NCBI GenBank assembly: GCA_027622275.1
Contig: JAQBZB010000009.1
Span: 1 to 64,000, forward strand
Direction of reading: 5' to 3'
Source: Planctomycetota bacterium
GTDB taxonomy: Bacteria; Planctomycetota; Planctomycetia; Pirellulales; Pirellulaceae
Length of the DNA stretch: 64,000 nt
Made by a program: the position numbers and the translations under genes. Position 1 is the stretch's first letter. Each line of letters starts with the position of its first letter. Positions 19,201 to 26,968 of the stretch are shown piece by piece. The notes below the pieces were generated by a model. It ran no database searches. It saw only the letters and a list, made by a program, of their open reading frames with translations, and was not told the origin of the DNA.

Positions 19201-19608
19201 CATGATCGACGAGATGGGTGCCAGTTGAGGTTGGACACCCTTCGGCAACCGATCGGCAATCAACGCCATTCGCTCGTTCACGATTTGACGGTCGTTGTAG
19301 ATGTTGGTATTCCAATCGAACTCGACATAAATCACCGACAGGCCGACGCCCGACGAACTTCGGACCGCCTGCACTCCGGTCGCGCCATTCAAAGACGTTT
19401 CCAGCGGAAAGGTGATCAGCGTCTCGACTTCCTCCGGAGCGAGCCCCGGAGCTTCGGTCATGATGACGACTCGCGGCCGGTTCAGATTCGGAAAGACGTC
19501 GATCGGCAATTGGTAAGCTTGCCAACCGCCGTAAGCGAGCATAAACACTGCCAACGCGATGACGAGCAGGCGGTTGTGGAGTGAAAATCGAATGATGGCG
19601 TTGAGCAT
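16273..19608 (-). CDS. RND heavy-metal efflux permease (HME family), pump 3
   Basis: 1111 residues. It begins MLNAIIRFSLHNRLLVIALA and is closely related to pump 2. TM4 has GGLAVAIGELVDDAIVDVEN. The TM4-TM5 loop is unexpanded here (RRLRENRHSPQPKHSLLVVF). Two family A insertions lie elsewhere: one in the first periplasmic region (EAESPESRDQSQQDSSLALD, then SRLSTLDS) and one in the cytoplasmic stretch after TM6 (LLSRESSVESREPEGKSAFD). The operon order is adaptor 3, S23 copy 2, pump 3. Acidic relay residues and the porter segments look intact, so function is likely retained. The substrate is unknown. Confidence 0.92.
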   Translation of the reverse strand: MLNAIIRFSLHNRLLVIALAVFMLAYGGWQAYQLPIDVFPNLNRPRVVIMTEAPGLAPEEVETLITFPLETSLNGATGVQAVRSSSGVGLSVIYVEFDWNTNIYNDRQIVNERMALIADRLPKGVQPQLAPISSIMGQILIVGMYVEAESPESRDQSQQDSSLALDSRLSTLDSPTSAMELRTLADWVVRQRLLTISGVSQVVTMGGERKQFQVLVDPNEMLRYGVTLSEVKTALRESNQNTAGGYLDEQGPNELLVRSLGRVKTIDEISHIVVKHRGGQSVRLSQVANIVEGPQTKRGDSSAFTRNDAGELVGGQTVVLTINKQPNADTRRVTEAVQKALRELQTSLPKDVHILPELYQQKTFIDLSIKNVIEALRDGSILVVIILFLFLMNFRTTFITLTAIPLSIVITALVFKAFDLSINTMTLGGLAVAIGELVDDAIVDVENIFRRLRENRHSPQPKHSLLVVFQASCEIRNSIVYGTMIVVLVFIPLFALSGMEGRLFAPLGIAYIVSIVSSLLVSLTITPVLSYWLLSRESSVESREPEGKSAFDSSGSGLSTLNSGHSDGFLLRWLKALADRVMRLSLRLAWPILLIASIAVAVAAWGMLRLEKDFLPPFNEGAVQINVLLPPGTSLAKSNEVSAKVEQRLQQIDDIVAFVRKTGRAELDEHAEGVNVTEMIATIDPDTPRSREEVIEEISEALADIPGIVTAVEQPLAHLISHMLSGVKAQVAVKLYGDDLDVLRRQAEKMKAAIAGVEGVRDLQVEQQVNIPQLRIEVDGSRLETFGLRRLDVNEFVETAMQGEVVSEVLDGQRTFDLLVKMDESYREDIEALRRLVIDLPEGGSVKLEDVANIYPSSGPNTINREQVRRRIIIQCNVRDRGLVDVVEDIKRRIAPIEAALPRGYFLEYSGQFESQQSASRMIGILFVVSLIGMFLVLFKMFGSANLSLQVMIALPMAFIGSVAALYLTQQTLTIASMVGFISLCGIASRNGILLINHYLHLVQHEGETWSREMIVRAGKDRLAPVLMTALTSGIGLVPLALASGEPGKEILYPVATVIIGGLLSSTLLEFLVRPALFWKFGMTSARRVTENSQAEIKLVEYSGETHASNP
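17916..18007. repeat. Heptamer hairpin element, family A, post-TM6 loop of pump 3
   Basis: The left arm contains GAGGGTCGAGAGTCCAGAGC and ends at CAGAA. A spacer of about 20 bp follows, then the right arm TTCTGGCTCTCGACTCTCGA and CGCTCGACTCTCGACTC. It is in frame. Confidence 0.9.
19088..19165. repeat. Heptamer hairpin element, family A, periplasmic region of pump 3
   Basis: The left arm GAGTCGAGGGTCGAGAGTCT runs to GAGAGCCAGAG, a spacer of about 14 bp follows, and the right arm is CTCTGGTCTCTCGACTCTGG then ACTCTCC. It lies at the site equivalent to the family B element at 13374-13454 in pump 2. Confidence 0.9.
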
Positions 19609-19609
19609 G

Positions 19610-19652
19610 GGAGAGTCCAGAGTCGAGGGGCGAGGGTCAAGAGCCAGAGGGA
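19610..19652. repeat. Family A heptamer arm, pump-side flank of S23 copy 2
   Basis: GAGAGTCCAGAGTCGAGGGG followed by CGAGGGTCAAGAGCCAGAGGG, in the same orientation as the arm at 3815-3887. Confidence 0.85.
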
Positions 19653-20011
19653 GACGACGGTCGAAGCAATGAGTTTCTTAGGCCGCTGAGCATGCGGGCC
19701 AACTCTTCAGCGTGCCGGTACAGTTCGTCGTGAGCTTCCGTTGGCAGGAACGATCGACGCACTGCGATCTGCGTCTGAGAAACGACTTCCATTAGCGAGC
19801 CGTAGGCGATCTCCACGAAGTGGGCAAAGTCTTTGTCGGAGGACCGGCCGCTTCCTTCAGCAATGTTGGAGGAAACGGAAACGGACGCTCGTCGCATTTG
19901 GCTCGTGAGTCCGAATCGCTCGTCACCGGGAAATGTTTGCGTTAACTCGTACACGCGATCTGCAAACGTAATAGCACGCTGCCACACCTCTAACTTTTCA
20001 AAGCGAAACAT
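19637..20011 (-). CDS. Four-helix-bundle protein, S23/IVP-like, copy 2
   Basis: 124 residues, [20 protein letters not shown] to [17 protein letters not shown]. The diagnostic core [21 protein letters not shown] is present, and the middle ([20 protein letters not shown]) is nearly identical to copy 1, while the fourth helix differs ([20 protein letters not shown]). The divergence argues against a very recent duplication of the whole operon. It sits between adaptor 3 and pump 3, flanked by inverted family A arms, exactly as copy 1 does in its operon. Function is unknown. Confidence 0.88.
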   Translation of the reverse strand: MFRFEKLEVWQRAITFADRVYELTQTFPGDERFGLTSQMRRASVSVSSNIAEGSGRSSDKDFAHFVEIAYGSLMEVVSQTQIAVRRSFLPTEAHDELYRHAEELARMLSGLRNSLLRPSSPSGS

Positions 20012-20020
20012 CTGCTTCCT

Positions 20021-20062
20021 TCTTTCTGGCTCTCGACTCTCGACCCTGGACTTTCAGCTCTC
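20021..20062. repeat. Family A heptamer arm, adaptor-side flank of S23 copy 2
   Basis: TTTCTGGCTCTCGACTCTCG followed by ACCCTGGACTTTCAGCTCTC, inverted relative to 19610-19652. Confidence 0.85.
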
Positions 20063-21463
20063 TTAGTGGTTATGCCCGGCGTGTGGATCGACTCCGCCTC
20101 CGGCCCTGTTCTTTAACGCCAGATGCATTTGATACGCACCCTTGGCCGCGACGACATCGCCCGGTTTGATCGCGCCATCGTTGGCAATCACGGCGGCGGT
20201 TTGGTCCCGGTATTCGACGTGGACTGAGACACGATCGAAATGATCTCCATTCCGCTCATAGACGAATGCCTCGGCCCCTTCCTCGACGATCGCGCTAACA
20301 GGCAACACGATCCGATCCGGCCAAAGTTCAACCGGGACCCGTAATTCCATCCGCTGGCCAGGATTGAATCGCCAGGCAATAAATCGCCGACCATTCTCCG
20401 CCGTTTGATCGAGCGCGACTTTGTTCGGGAGAGTCAAATAGAAACGAAATGCACGCGTTTCTGCGTCCACGTGATCGGCCAAGTAAAGAAGTTTCAACCC
20501 CTGGATCACGTCCGCCTGACGCCGACCCACGACGACAGATGCTGTCACGCTGCGTGATTCGCGCGCGGCTTCGCGCAGTCGCATCGCGTCGTCCTCAAAG
20601 GCTCGACCTTCGATGTACAGCTCACAGTGGTCCGCCACGATGCACAAGAGTTGTCCCGCACTCACCTGCTCGCCAAGCTTCACGGGTAATTGCTGCACAT
20701 GGAATAAGTGTTCCTCGTCGCAGGCCTCTTCATCGTGGCTGTGGACTGGTGCGAAGACCGTTAGCGATTGCAAGAGTCGCCGACTCTTTTTAATGCCGTC
20801 AATCTGCTCCTCTTTGAGACCATGCAAGAGCAGGGCCTGCTGTTCTGCACGCAGCGACGCTTGGAGTTTCTGTTGTTCGTACTCCTGTTCGATGATGCGT
20901 TTCCCAGCGATCACGCCCTCACCCGCTGCCTTGAGTCGGTCAATCTCGCGCTGCACCACGTCGGAACTTTCGAGCGTCTGCAGGAAGCTACGCTGAGCGT
21001 TGACGACTTCCTCGTGGGTCAGCCGAATATCGAACATCGGGCTGCCTGGCTCGATGGCCGCACCCTCGACTGGATAGATGCGAGTGACAACGCCTGTCAT
21101 CGGTGCGGTGCTGTAGATCTGCGAATGACCGGGCCGCTCGACGACCATCGCCGGCAGCGTGATGCTGCGCTCGAACGTGCTGAGCGTGACCGTTGCGGGT
21201 TCAAAATCGATATTTTTGAGGCCGGTCACCGAAAACTCGATCGCCGATTCCTCGACGTGTCCCGGATGAGAGTGGTCATGTTCGTCGTGGTCGTGGCCTT
21301 TGTGATCGTCCACGACGGGTGTGGAATCTTTCTCGAAGTAGCCGCGGACTTGTGGAAGCCACAACTTGTATGTAACGCCGGCGGCCAAAACGATCGTGAT
21401 GACCAGCAAGGCCGAGACGACTGCAGGCCAGCGCTGTTTCAGTGCGTGCGTCAAATTCTTCAT
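20063..21463 (-). CDS. RND periplasmic adaptor (HlyD/CusB-like), adaptor 3, His-rich
   Basis: 466 residues. The N-terminal anchor (VVSALLVITIVLAAGVTYKL) is followed by a His/Asp-rich stretch DDHKGHDHDEHDHSHPGH near 50-68. Then come the barrel and lipoyl domains (VVTRIYPVEGAAIEPGSPMF), the coiled-coil hairpin (about 150-215), the second lipoyl half (LPVKLGEQVSAGQLLCIVAD) and a C-terminus ending in VDPHAGHNH. Both His clusters suggest periplasmic metal capture, as seen for other CusB-like adaptors of copper, silver or nickel systems. It is the first gene of adaptor 3 - S23 - pump 3. Confidence 0.9.
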   Translation of the reverse strand: MKNLTHALKQRWPAVVSALLVITIVLAAGVTYKLWLPQVRGYFEKDSTPVVDDHKGHDHDEHDHSHPGHVEESAIEFSVTGLKNIDFEPATVTLSTFERSITLPAMVVERPGHSQIYSTAPMTGVVTRIYPVEGAAIEPGSPMFDIRLTHEEVVNAQRSFLQTLESSDVVQREIDRLKAAGEGVIAGKRIIEQEYEQQKLQASLRAEQQALLLHGLKEEQIDGIKKSRRLLQSLTVFAPVHSHDEEACDEEHLFHVQQLPVKLGEQVSAGQLLCIVADHCELYIEGRAFEDDAMRLREAARESRSVTASVVVGRRQADVIQGLKLLYLADHVDAETRAFRFYLTLPNKVALDQTAENGRRFIAWRFNPGQRMELRVPVELWPDRIVLPVSAIVEEGAEAFVYERNGDHFDRVSVHVEYRDQTAAVIANDGAIKPGDVVAAKGAYQMHLALKNRAGGGVDPHAGHNH

Positions 21464-21478
21464 GGGTATCTCAAATAG

Positions 21479-21596
21479 CGGAGAGGCGAGAGTGGAGAGC
21501 GGAGAGCCAGACAGCAGAAGATAGAGGGGGAATAGCGATCACCAGAACTCACGAAACCACTCTGGCTCTCAGCTCTCCGCCCTCAGCTCTTCGCTT
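21479..21596. repeat. Heptamer hairpin element, family A variant, upstream of adaptor 3
   Basis: The left arm is built of GGAGAGC-type units (GAGGCGAGAGTGGAGAGCGG then AGAGCCAGA). The spacer is longer than elsewhere, about 55 bp. The right arm starts TCTGGCTCTCAGCTCTCCGC. It is the only full hairpin lying wholly in an intergenic region, between the Cys/His gene and adaptor 3. Confidence 0.85.
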
Positions 21597-22036
21597 TAGA
21601 CAAGCAGTACGTGCAGCGCAAGATGCGTGCGCAAAGAGGTGCCAGCGACAGAGAGCGGCTGGTCGAGACTGCGATCAAGGTGGGAGCGAAACGAGACGAC
21701 GTTGCCCTCGGTAGCAACCATTTCCAGCGGGCAGAGATTGGCGACAAACTCACCGACTTCGTCTGGCGCAGGCTGACTCTGGACAAAGGTGCAATGATCA
21801 CCGGCGCATTGATGCCGCTGCCCGTGGCCGCCACCTTCGGGGACGTGCCCAGCTCCGTCCACCGAGCCTTCCGTCATATCGTCGTGGCGATGCGTGCCGC
21901 ACGGGCATGCTTCGGCGGTCGCTGTCGGTTCGGAGCAGCAGTTCGCTTCACACGCATGTGCATGATGCATACAGCAGCCAAATGCCATATGCATGACTAG
22001 CAGGAACGTCGTGAACTGTGGCAAGAGAAACTGCAC
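21596..22036 (-). CDS. Cys/His-rich exported protein
   Basis: About 146 residues if the GTG at 22036 is used. That start is preferred because GGAG lies about ten bases upstream and the product then opens with a signal-like segment (QFLLPQFTTFLLVMHMAFG). The mature start is strongly Cys/His-rich: CCMHHAHACEANCC, CPCGTHRHDD, HQCAGDHC. No family is recognised. It lies just upstream of adaptor 3 on the same strand, so a secreted metal-binding function is plausible. The track ORF runs back to 22144 and that start cannot be excluded. Confidence 0.65.
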   Translation of the reverse strand: MQFLLPQFTTFLLVMHMAFGCCMHHAHACEANCCSEPTATAEACPCGTHRHDDMTEGSVDGAGHVPEGGGHGQRHQCAGDHCTFVQSQPAPDEVGEFVANLCPLEMVATEGNVVSFRSHLDRSLDQPLSVAGTSLRTHLALHVLLV

Positions 22037-22157
22037 GTAGGACTCCAAACGAGAAACACGCGAACACGTAATGATTGGCGTTTCACGGGTTCCGGTCAAC
22101 GCCGGAAACTTCGTGAGTCGGATTGGAATCGGGAAGTTCATCATAAAGTCTAGCTCA

Positions 22158-22346
22158 CTACGCGGCCTGCTTGGCTCGTCTTCCTGACCTCAGAGGGATT
22201 TCGAATTCGCGAGCAATCTTGCTTAAAGTCTGCTGGCAAACGGAGATTCTCGACTTCCGCCGGGCTCCGCGAATGCCGTGTTCTCGGATCAGTTCCGCCA
22301 AGTACTGGCGGTCCTGTTGGGTAAATGTTGGTGGGCGGCCTTGCAT
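22158..22346 (-). CDS. Small HTH-like protein
   Basis: 62 residues, very basic. The segment LAELIREHGIRGARRKSRIS followed by QQTLSKIAREFEIPLRSGRR reads as a helix-turn-helix unit with a Gly/Arg-rich tail, similar to the N-terminal DNA-binding part of some invertases and transposases. It starts at 22346 with GGAGG about 10 bp upstream. It could be a small regulator of the metal cluster, which otherwise shows no transcription factor, or a fragment of a mobile-element protein. The longer ORF in another frame (22150-22395) is a shadow. Confidence 0.55.
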   Translation of the reverse strand: MQGRPPTFTQQDRQYLAELIREHGIRGARRKSRISVCQQTLSKIAREFEIPLRSGRRAKQAA

Positions 22347-22372
22347 AATTGATTGCCTCCATTCGTTTCAAT

Positions 22373-23393
22373 TCACGGTGCCGAGGCACTGCCATTCTCC
22401 AAACTGTCCTTCAGTAACAGCCCCTCGATCTCGACCACTGCCGCCCATAGTTCCCCCAAAGCTTCGACGTATGCCAAGTTGTTTTGGAAGTAGGTGCGTT
22501 GAGCGGTCAGGAGATCGAGGTAGCCGATCTCGCCCGCCTGGTATCCCTGGCGTACGAATTCGAGCGTTGCCTGTGAGTTAGCGAGGATGCCTTCCGGCTT
22601 CGAGTAGGCCTGCATCTGGTTTCTCGCCGATGCGTAGCGCTGATAGACGCCAGCCAACCGTCGCTTGAGGCTTAGTTCCAATTGTCCCACCGCCCGTTCG
22701 GCGGCGACCAACTCGGACTGGGCTTGCCGAATTCCTCCCTGGTTTCGGTTCAGCCAGGGAATTGGCATCGACACCTGAAGATTGCCGTTGCTGCTGCCCG
22801 TGCCGTTGTCACTTTGCAGAATGGCTTGCACGTCCACGTTAGGAATCGGTTCGGCATAGGCTCGATCGCGCCTGCTCGATCTCCTGGTCTACGATGGCAC
22901 GGTTCAGCCGCAATTTGTGGCCTCGCACAAATTTCTGTTGGATGTACACACCCTGCTGTTCCGCTTGCCCGTGGCTGCCGATCTGCTGGCCGGAGTAGCC
23001 AAGTGTCGTGTTTGGCGGCAAGCCAACTTGAACCCACTTACCACGAGTTGCGTCAACAAGTGCCTGGGCTTTGGCCAATGCCGGATTGAAGGAGATCGCC
23101 ATTTCTTCGAGTTCCGCCAGCGTCAATTCCGAAGTTGCTGGCGATGGGATATCGAGCGGTTCGGGTACGATCACCGGTTGCGCTGGCTGAATGTGGGCAA
23201 CCGGTTGCACTCGCATGGCTGGTACACCGAGCGGAGCTTGCGGACTTTCAAACGAGTTGGGAGCCTGACCGGAGTTCGCGTGGTTCGGTCCAACCATTTC
23301 GCGACTCGCATCGATTGAGTGTTGCCGTCCTGCCGTCTGGCAGCCAGCGCACAGGCACAGCGCGGCTACGACTATGATTCTTGTGGCTGCCAT
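22373..23393 (-). pseudogene. TolC-type outer-membrane channel, broken by an internal deletion
   Basis: Two ORF pieces match the intact channel at 45005-46450. The first (23393 to 22839) has the lipoprotein signal LCLCAGC and the segment WVQVGLPPNTTLGYSGQQIG, and continues to RLNRAIVDQEIEQAR. The second (22837 to 22373) resumes in another frame with VDVQAILQSDNGTGSSNGNL and runs to the family C-terminus. About 145 residues between DQEI and RAYAEPIPN of the homologue are missing, and the join changes frame to give a stop soon after. The junction sequence GAGCAGGCGCGATCGAGCC hints at a microhomology event. The intact family length is about 480, so no working channel can be made. Confidence 0.9.
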
Positions 23394-23556
23394 AGGTACT
23401 CTGTCCGTGGAATTCTCGAAATGATGAACTGATTGCTGAACTGTGTCCGAGTCGGTTCCGATCGTTGACGGGAGTCGAGCGATGCGGAAACACATGGATC
23501 ATCGATCGCGAGTGTAAAGCCCCGCCTTCAAGTCGAAGGCATCGCTCGCGGAGCAA

Positions 23557-23997
23557 TCATGCCAAGAAGCGGCAGAGAACGGCGCAGACCTGCTGCGGTG
23601 ATTTGGGGATGGGCGGAGCGGCGGCTAACGCGGGCCGTGAATCATTCGTATCAATAACGGGACTCCAGGAGACAACCGGCTCGTCTCCAGTTGCCAAAGG
23701 CATCAGCTCACATATCTGCAAAAGAGCCTGCGCTGGTCGCCGACACCAGCAACCAGTCGGACAATTGCATGGGGCGACCGGTACCCCGACTTCATCCAAG
23801 TCCATGCCGCGAGACGCGTCTCGGCGAGACTCCGACTGTGAGACCCTCTTGGCGCAGCAAACTTGTGAATCCGATTCGCTTGCTGCGTGACAGACACCGA
23901 GATGGCACACGATTGGCGACCCCTGCAATACCTGCAGCGATGCGAGCACGGCCGTCAGCCAAACCAGGCATTTCGGTGCTCGTCTGACGGTCGGCAT
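23557..23997 (-). CDS. Cys-rich exported protein
   Basis: About 146 residues from MPTVRRAPKCLVWLTAVLAS, which looks like a signal peptide (…LASLQVLQGSPIVC). The mature part has several cysteines (CHLGVCHAASESDSQVCC, PCNCPTGCWCRR). No family is recognised. It is placed upstream of the broken TolC gene on the same strand and divergent from the TolC gene at 24247. As with the other small Cys-rich proteins of this cluster, a periplasmic metal-binding role is inferred from composition. The longer track start (24150) has no signal features. Confidence 0.6.
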   Translation of the reverse strand: MPTVRRAPKCLVWLTAVLASLQVLQGSPIVCHLGVCHAASESDSQVCCAKRVSQSESRRDASRGMDLDEVGVPVAPCNCPTGCWCRRPAQALLQICELMPLATGDEPVVSWSPVIDTNDSRPALAAAPPIPKSPQQVCAVLCRFLA

Positions 23998-24246
23998 CGG
24001 ATCGTTCTCGAATGAATATGCACAATATCCGCTCTTCCTGTATCGGCTGTAGGGATATTGTCGCTTCAGTGATTTTGCCCGCTTGCTGGCTGGCAACGCC
24101 CACCTCACCACGCGAACCCTTCTTTGATTTGATTCGACGATCTTGTCCACGTCAGCGCAGGGTTAAGATAAACATTAATCGTCAAGCAGCATCGCCCGCA
24201 AAGTCGATACAACCGGAAAGGTTTGCCAATTCTTCCGGGTCACATT

Positions 24247-25632
24247 ATGCGCGCATGGCTCCTATTTATGTTGCTAGCGGCTGGTGCCTCGGGTTGCAGA
24301 ACCTGCTGCCCGCCCGTTGAGCCGTGCATCGAAGCGCGCATTGCTCATGTGGCTGACGTTCACGCAATTCCAGAGCGATTGCCGCCGACGTCACTGTCTC
24401 CCGAACTTTCCAACCAGCCGCATTTGCCTGATCTCTGGAGTCTGGCCATCGAAACAAACCCGGCACTCCGCGAGGCAGCGGCCGGACTCGAAGCGGCGCG
24501 GGGCCGATTGTTGCAATCGAGCCTCTACCTCAACCCCGACTTCACGTACTCGGAAACCGGGCTGGGAGACAGCCGCCATGCAGCGGGGATTTTGAATCTA
24601 CAGATTCGTCAAGAGATCATCACGGCTGGCAAACGTCGGCTCGACATTGCCTCCGCTTCGAGGGGCACGGACGTGGCGTATCTGGCGTTGGTGAACCGCA
24701 AGTTCGACGTGCTCGGCCGCATTCGTCGGGCTTACTTCGACTACGTGGCGCTGGGCCACATTCTCGACGTGAATGACGAAGTGGTCGCGTCGCTGGCCCG
24801 CGACACGGAAACAACGCGAAAGTTAGTCGAGGACGTGAAGAGCCGGCCGCCCGTTGACCTCGTGCGAATGAGAGCCCTCTTGGAGGACGCCGAAGCAGCG
24901 CGGGTGCTCACGGAGGCCGCGTTTGCGGCCAGTTGGAAACAACTGGCGGCCGAGGTGGGTGTGCCGGAGCTTGCCGCGCCGCCGGAGCGGCCACCATTCT
25001 TCGAGGCGCTGCCGGACCTGGACGAAGTTCTCGTGGCCGAGCGGGTGCAATCTGCGAACACTGAGTTGAAACAATTGGCGATGCAGATCGAGCAGGCGCG
25101 GGCGCAGCTTGCGCGGGCCGAGGTTGCTGCTGTGCCAAACGTAACCATTGGGGCCGGCTACCGAAACAATTTCACCGCCGGTCAGCCCGGAGCGATTGTG
25201 AGTGCCCAGGTGCCGCTCCCGTTCTGGGATCGCAAACAGGGTCTGGTGCGTGAATCGCAGGCTCGACTAGTGCAGACAACCGCCATCCTGCGAAGCGCCG
25301 AGACGCGTTTGAGCCGCGATACGGCCAACGCCTATGGCCGGTATCTGGGGTTCAAGGAGCAGGAAGACCGGCTGACGCGAAAGGTACTGCCGCTGCTGGA
25401 AGAGGGCCTCAAGGCGGTACAAGATTTATACGCCGGAGGCGATCCGAAGCGTTCTTTCGCCGACGTGTTGCTCGCGCAGCAAAACTTGAATTCCACCAAA
25501 CTGCGGCGGGCCGACGTGCGCCGCAATCTGTTGCAAGCCTACGCTGACCTGCAAGCCCTCATGCAATTGGACGTGGATGAGGCCCCCGCGGCCGTTCCAG
25601 CACCCGAGGAGATTCCTCCGCCGCGAAGATGA
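24247..25632 (+). CDS. TolC-type outer-membrane channel of the ABC exporter operon
   Basis: About 461 residues from MRAWLLFMLLAAGASGC, a lipoprotein signal. Two TolC/OEP repeats are visible: the first with LWSLAIETNPALREAAAGLE and helical arms through IRRAYFDYVALGHILDVNDE, the second with VPNVTIGAGYRNNF and VSAQVPLPFWDRKQGLVRES, ending in RNLLQAYADLQALMQL. It should form the periplasm-spanning exit duct for the adaptor encoded next. The track ORF starts eight codons earlier at 24223. It is divergent from the minus-strand metal cluster. Confidence 0.9.
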   Translation: MRAWLLFMLLAAGASGCRTCCPPVEPCIEARIAHVADVHAIPERLPPTSLSPELSNQPHLPDLWSLAIETNPALREAAAGLEAARGRLLQSSLYLNPDFTYSETGLGDSRHAAGILNLQIRQEIITAGKRRLDIASASRGTDVAYLALVNRKFDVLGRIRRAYFDYVALGHILDVNDEVVASLARDTETTRKLVEDVKSRPPVDLVRMRALLEDAEAARVLTEAAFAASWKQLAAEVGVPELAAPPERPPFFEALPDLDEVLVAERVQSANTELKQLAMQIEQARAQLARAEVAAVPNVTIGAGYRNNFTAGQPGAIVSAQVPLPFWDRKQGLVRESQARLVQTTAILRSAETRLSRDTANAYGRYLGFKEQEDRLTRKVLPLLEEGLKAVQDLYAGGDPKRSFADVLLAQQNLNSTKLRRADVRRNLLQAYADLQALMQLDVDEAPAAVPAPEEIPPPRR

Positions 25633-25646
25633 TCGCTCGCCACCGC

Positions 25647-25668
25647 AAGATGACACGATTGTCATCTT
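25647..25668. promoter_or_regulatory. Short inverted repeat between channel and adaptor genes
   Basis: AAGATGAC-N6-GTCATCTT, an 8-bp perfect stem in the 112 bp before the adaptor start. It may act as an RNA hairpin or a protein site; nothing more can be said. Confidence 0.35.
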
Positions 25669-25744
25669 GTCGTCATCAGGCTATCAGGTTGCGTCGCTAG
25701 ATTGCTAGAATCAAATGTCCCTTTATCTACTGACCCGAAAATCC

Positions 25745-26968
25745 ATGAAACGGTTTCTCGTCATCTCGACGCTCATTTGCCTTGCGGCTATCGCGGGATG
25801 GTTCGCGCATGGCGTGTGGTCAAAGCAGCGAGGAACCAATGGCAGTCAACCTGAAGCAGCAACCGTTCGCGTCCGATCTGGTCGCATCGAACAAGCGATC
25901 AAGGCCCGCGGGATCGTCAAGCCCGCCCCGAACGCGCTCGTTCGCGTCGGGTTTCCGATGCCGAAGGACGTCTCACGGCGGATTATCGAGTTGCCGTGGG
26001 TGGAAGGCGACGCGGTCAAAGCGGGTGAAACGCTCGCACAACTAGACGTCTCTGATCTACAGGCCACACTCGCGCAGCTTACGACCGAATCGAAGGTATT
26101 CGAGCAGAAGCTGGTCGCCGCCAAGGCGATTGAGCCAGTGGAAATCAAGGCCGCGGAGGCACGCCTGGCCGCCGCGGAAGCACACCAATCGCACACGAAG
26201 CGCGTTCATGAACGTCTCGCCAAACTCGTGGGCACAACGAGCGCCGCGAGCACCCTCGAAACGGAAACGGCACTCAACGATTACGACGTCGCCCAAGCCC
26301 AACTGGCGGAGTCGAAGGCCGCACTTCAGCAAGTCAAGGAGAAGTTCCGCACGGATATCCTCGTGCTCGAATCGCAGCTCGCCAATTCGCAAGCGGTGAT
26401 TCGCAACAGCGAAGTCCAAATTCGCTGGAGCACGCTCATCGCGCCGATAGACGGTCAGATTCTCATGGTGAACCAGCATCAGGGAGAGCTGACCAGCAAC
26501 AATCCCGCGAATCCCGTGCTGACGATGCTCGACCTGGCACAGCTCCAACTTCACCTGTACGTGGATGAGTCGGACTTCGGGCGCGTGCAGGTAGCGCAAC
26601 GCGTCACCTTCCGCGTTGACTCCTATCCTGGCGAGATCATCGCAGGGAACATTGTGCGTCTGTTGCCGCAGCCGATCTTGCAGGAGAACGTCGTTTACTA
26701 CCTGGCCGTCGTGGAGATTGACGCCGCGCAGAGGTCGCTCTTGCGCCCTGAGATGACGGCGCTCGCATATGTCCAAACAGCGGCGCGGGAAAACGCGCTG
26801 ACCCTGCCACTCACCGCCGTCAAATCGCGGTCGGATGGCTGGTTCGTCATGGTGCCGGCGGAAGGTGGGCCGGTCGAGAAGAGCGTCAAGATCGGCCCGA
26901 AGTCGGAAGGCCGCGCCGAAATCGTGGACGGTCTGAAAGCCGGCGATGAAGTGCTGGAAGAACCGTAG
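25745..26968 (+). CDS. MacA-like periplasmic adaptor (HlyD family)
   Basis: About 407 residues from MKRFLVISTLICLAAIAGWF, a single anchor or signal segment. The first lipoyl half is LPWVEGDAVKAGETLAQLDV; a long coiled coil spans about 105-225; the second half is IAPIDGQILMVNQHQGELTS; beta-barrel and membrane-proximal regions end with IVDGLKAGDEVLEEP. Its natural partner is the ABC transporter at 34995-38143, from which it is separated by an 8 kb island of unrelated genes. With the channel at 24247 it completes a MacAB-TolC-like machine. The substrate is unknown. Confidence 0.88.
   Translation: MKRFLVISTLICLAAIAGWFAHGVWSKQRGTNGSQPEAATVRVRSGRIEQAIKARGIVKPAPNALVRVGFPMPKDVSRRIIELPWVEGDAVKAGETLAQLDVSDLQATLAQLTTESKVFEQKLVAAKAIEPVEIKAAEARLAAAEAHQSHTKRVHERLAKLVGTTSAASTLETETALNDYDVAQAQLAESKAALQQVKEKFRTDILVLESQLANSQAVIRNSEVQIRWSTLIAPIDGQILMVNQHQGELTSNNPANPVLTMLDLAQLQLHLYVDESDFGRVQVAQRVTFRVDSYPGEIIAGNIVRLLPQPILQENVVYYLAVVEIDAAQRSLLRPEMTALAYVQTAARENALTLPLTAVKSRSDGWFVMVPAEGGPVEKSVKIGPKSEGRAEIVDGLKAGDEVLEEP

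Noticed and set aside
3838-20011. Diversity-generating retroelement because of Avd-like S23 proteins
   Set aside because: No reverse transcriptase and no template/variable repeat pair were found in the window.
2389-20062. Possible CRISPR array from the regular repeats
   Set aside because: Units are 7 bp, degenerate and contiguous with no unique spacers, and no cas genes are present.
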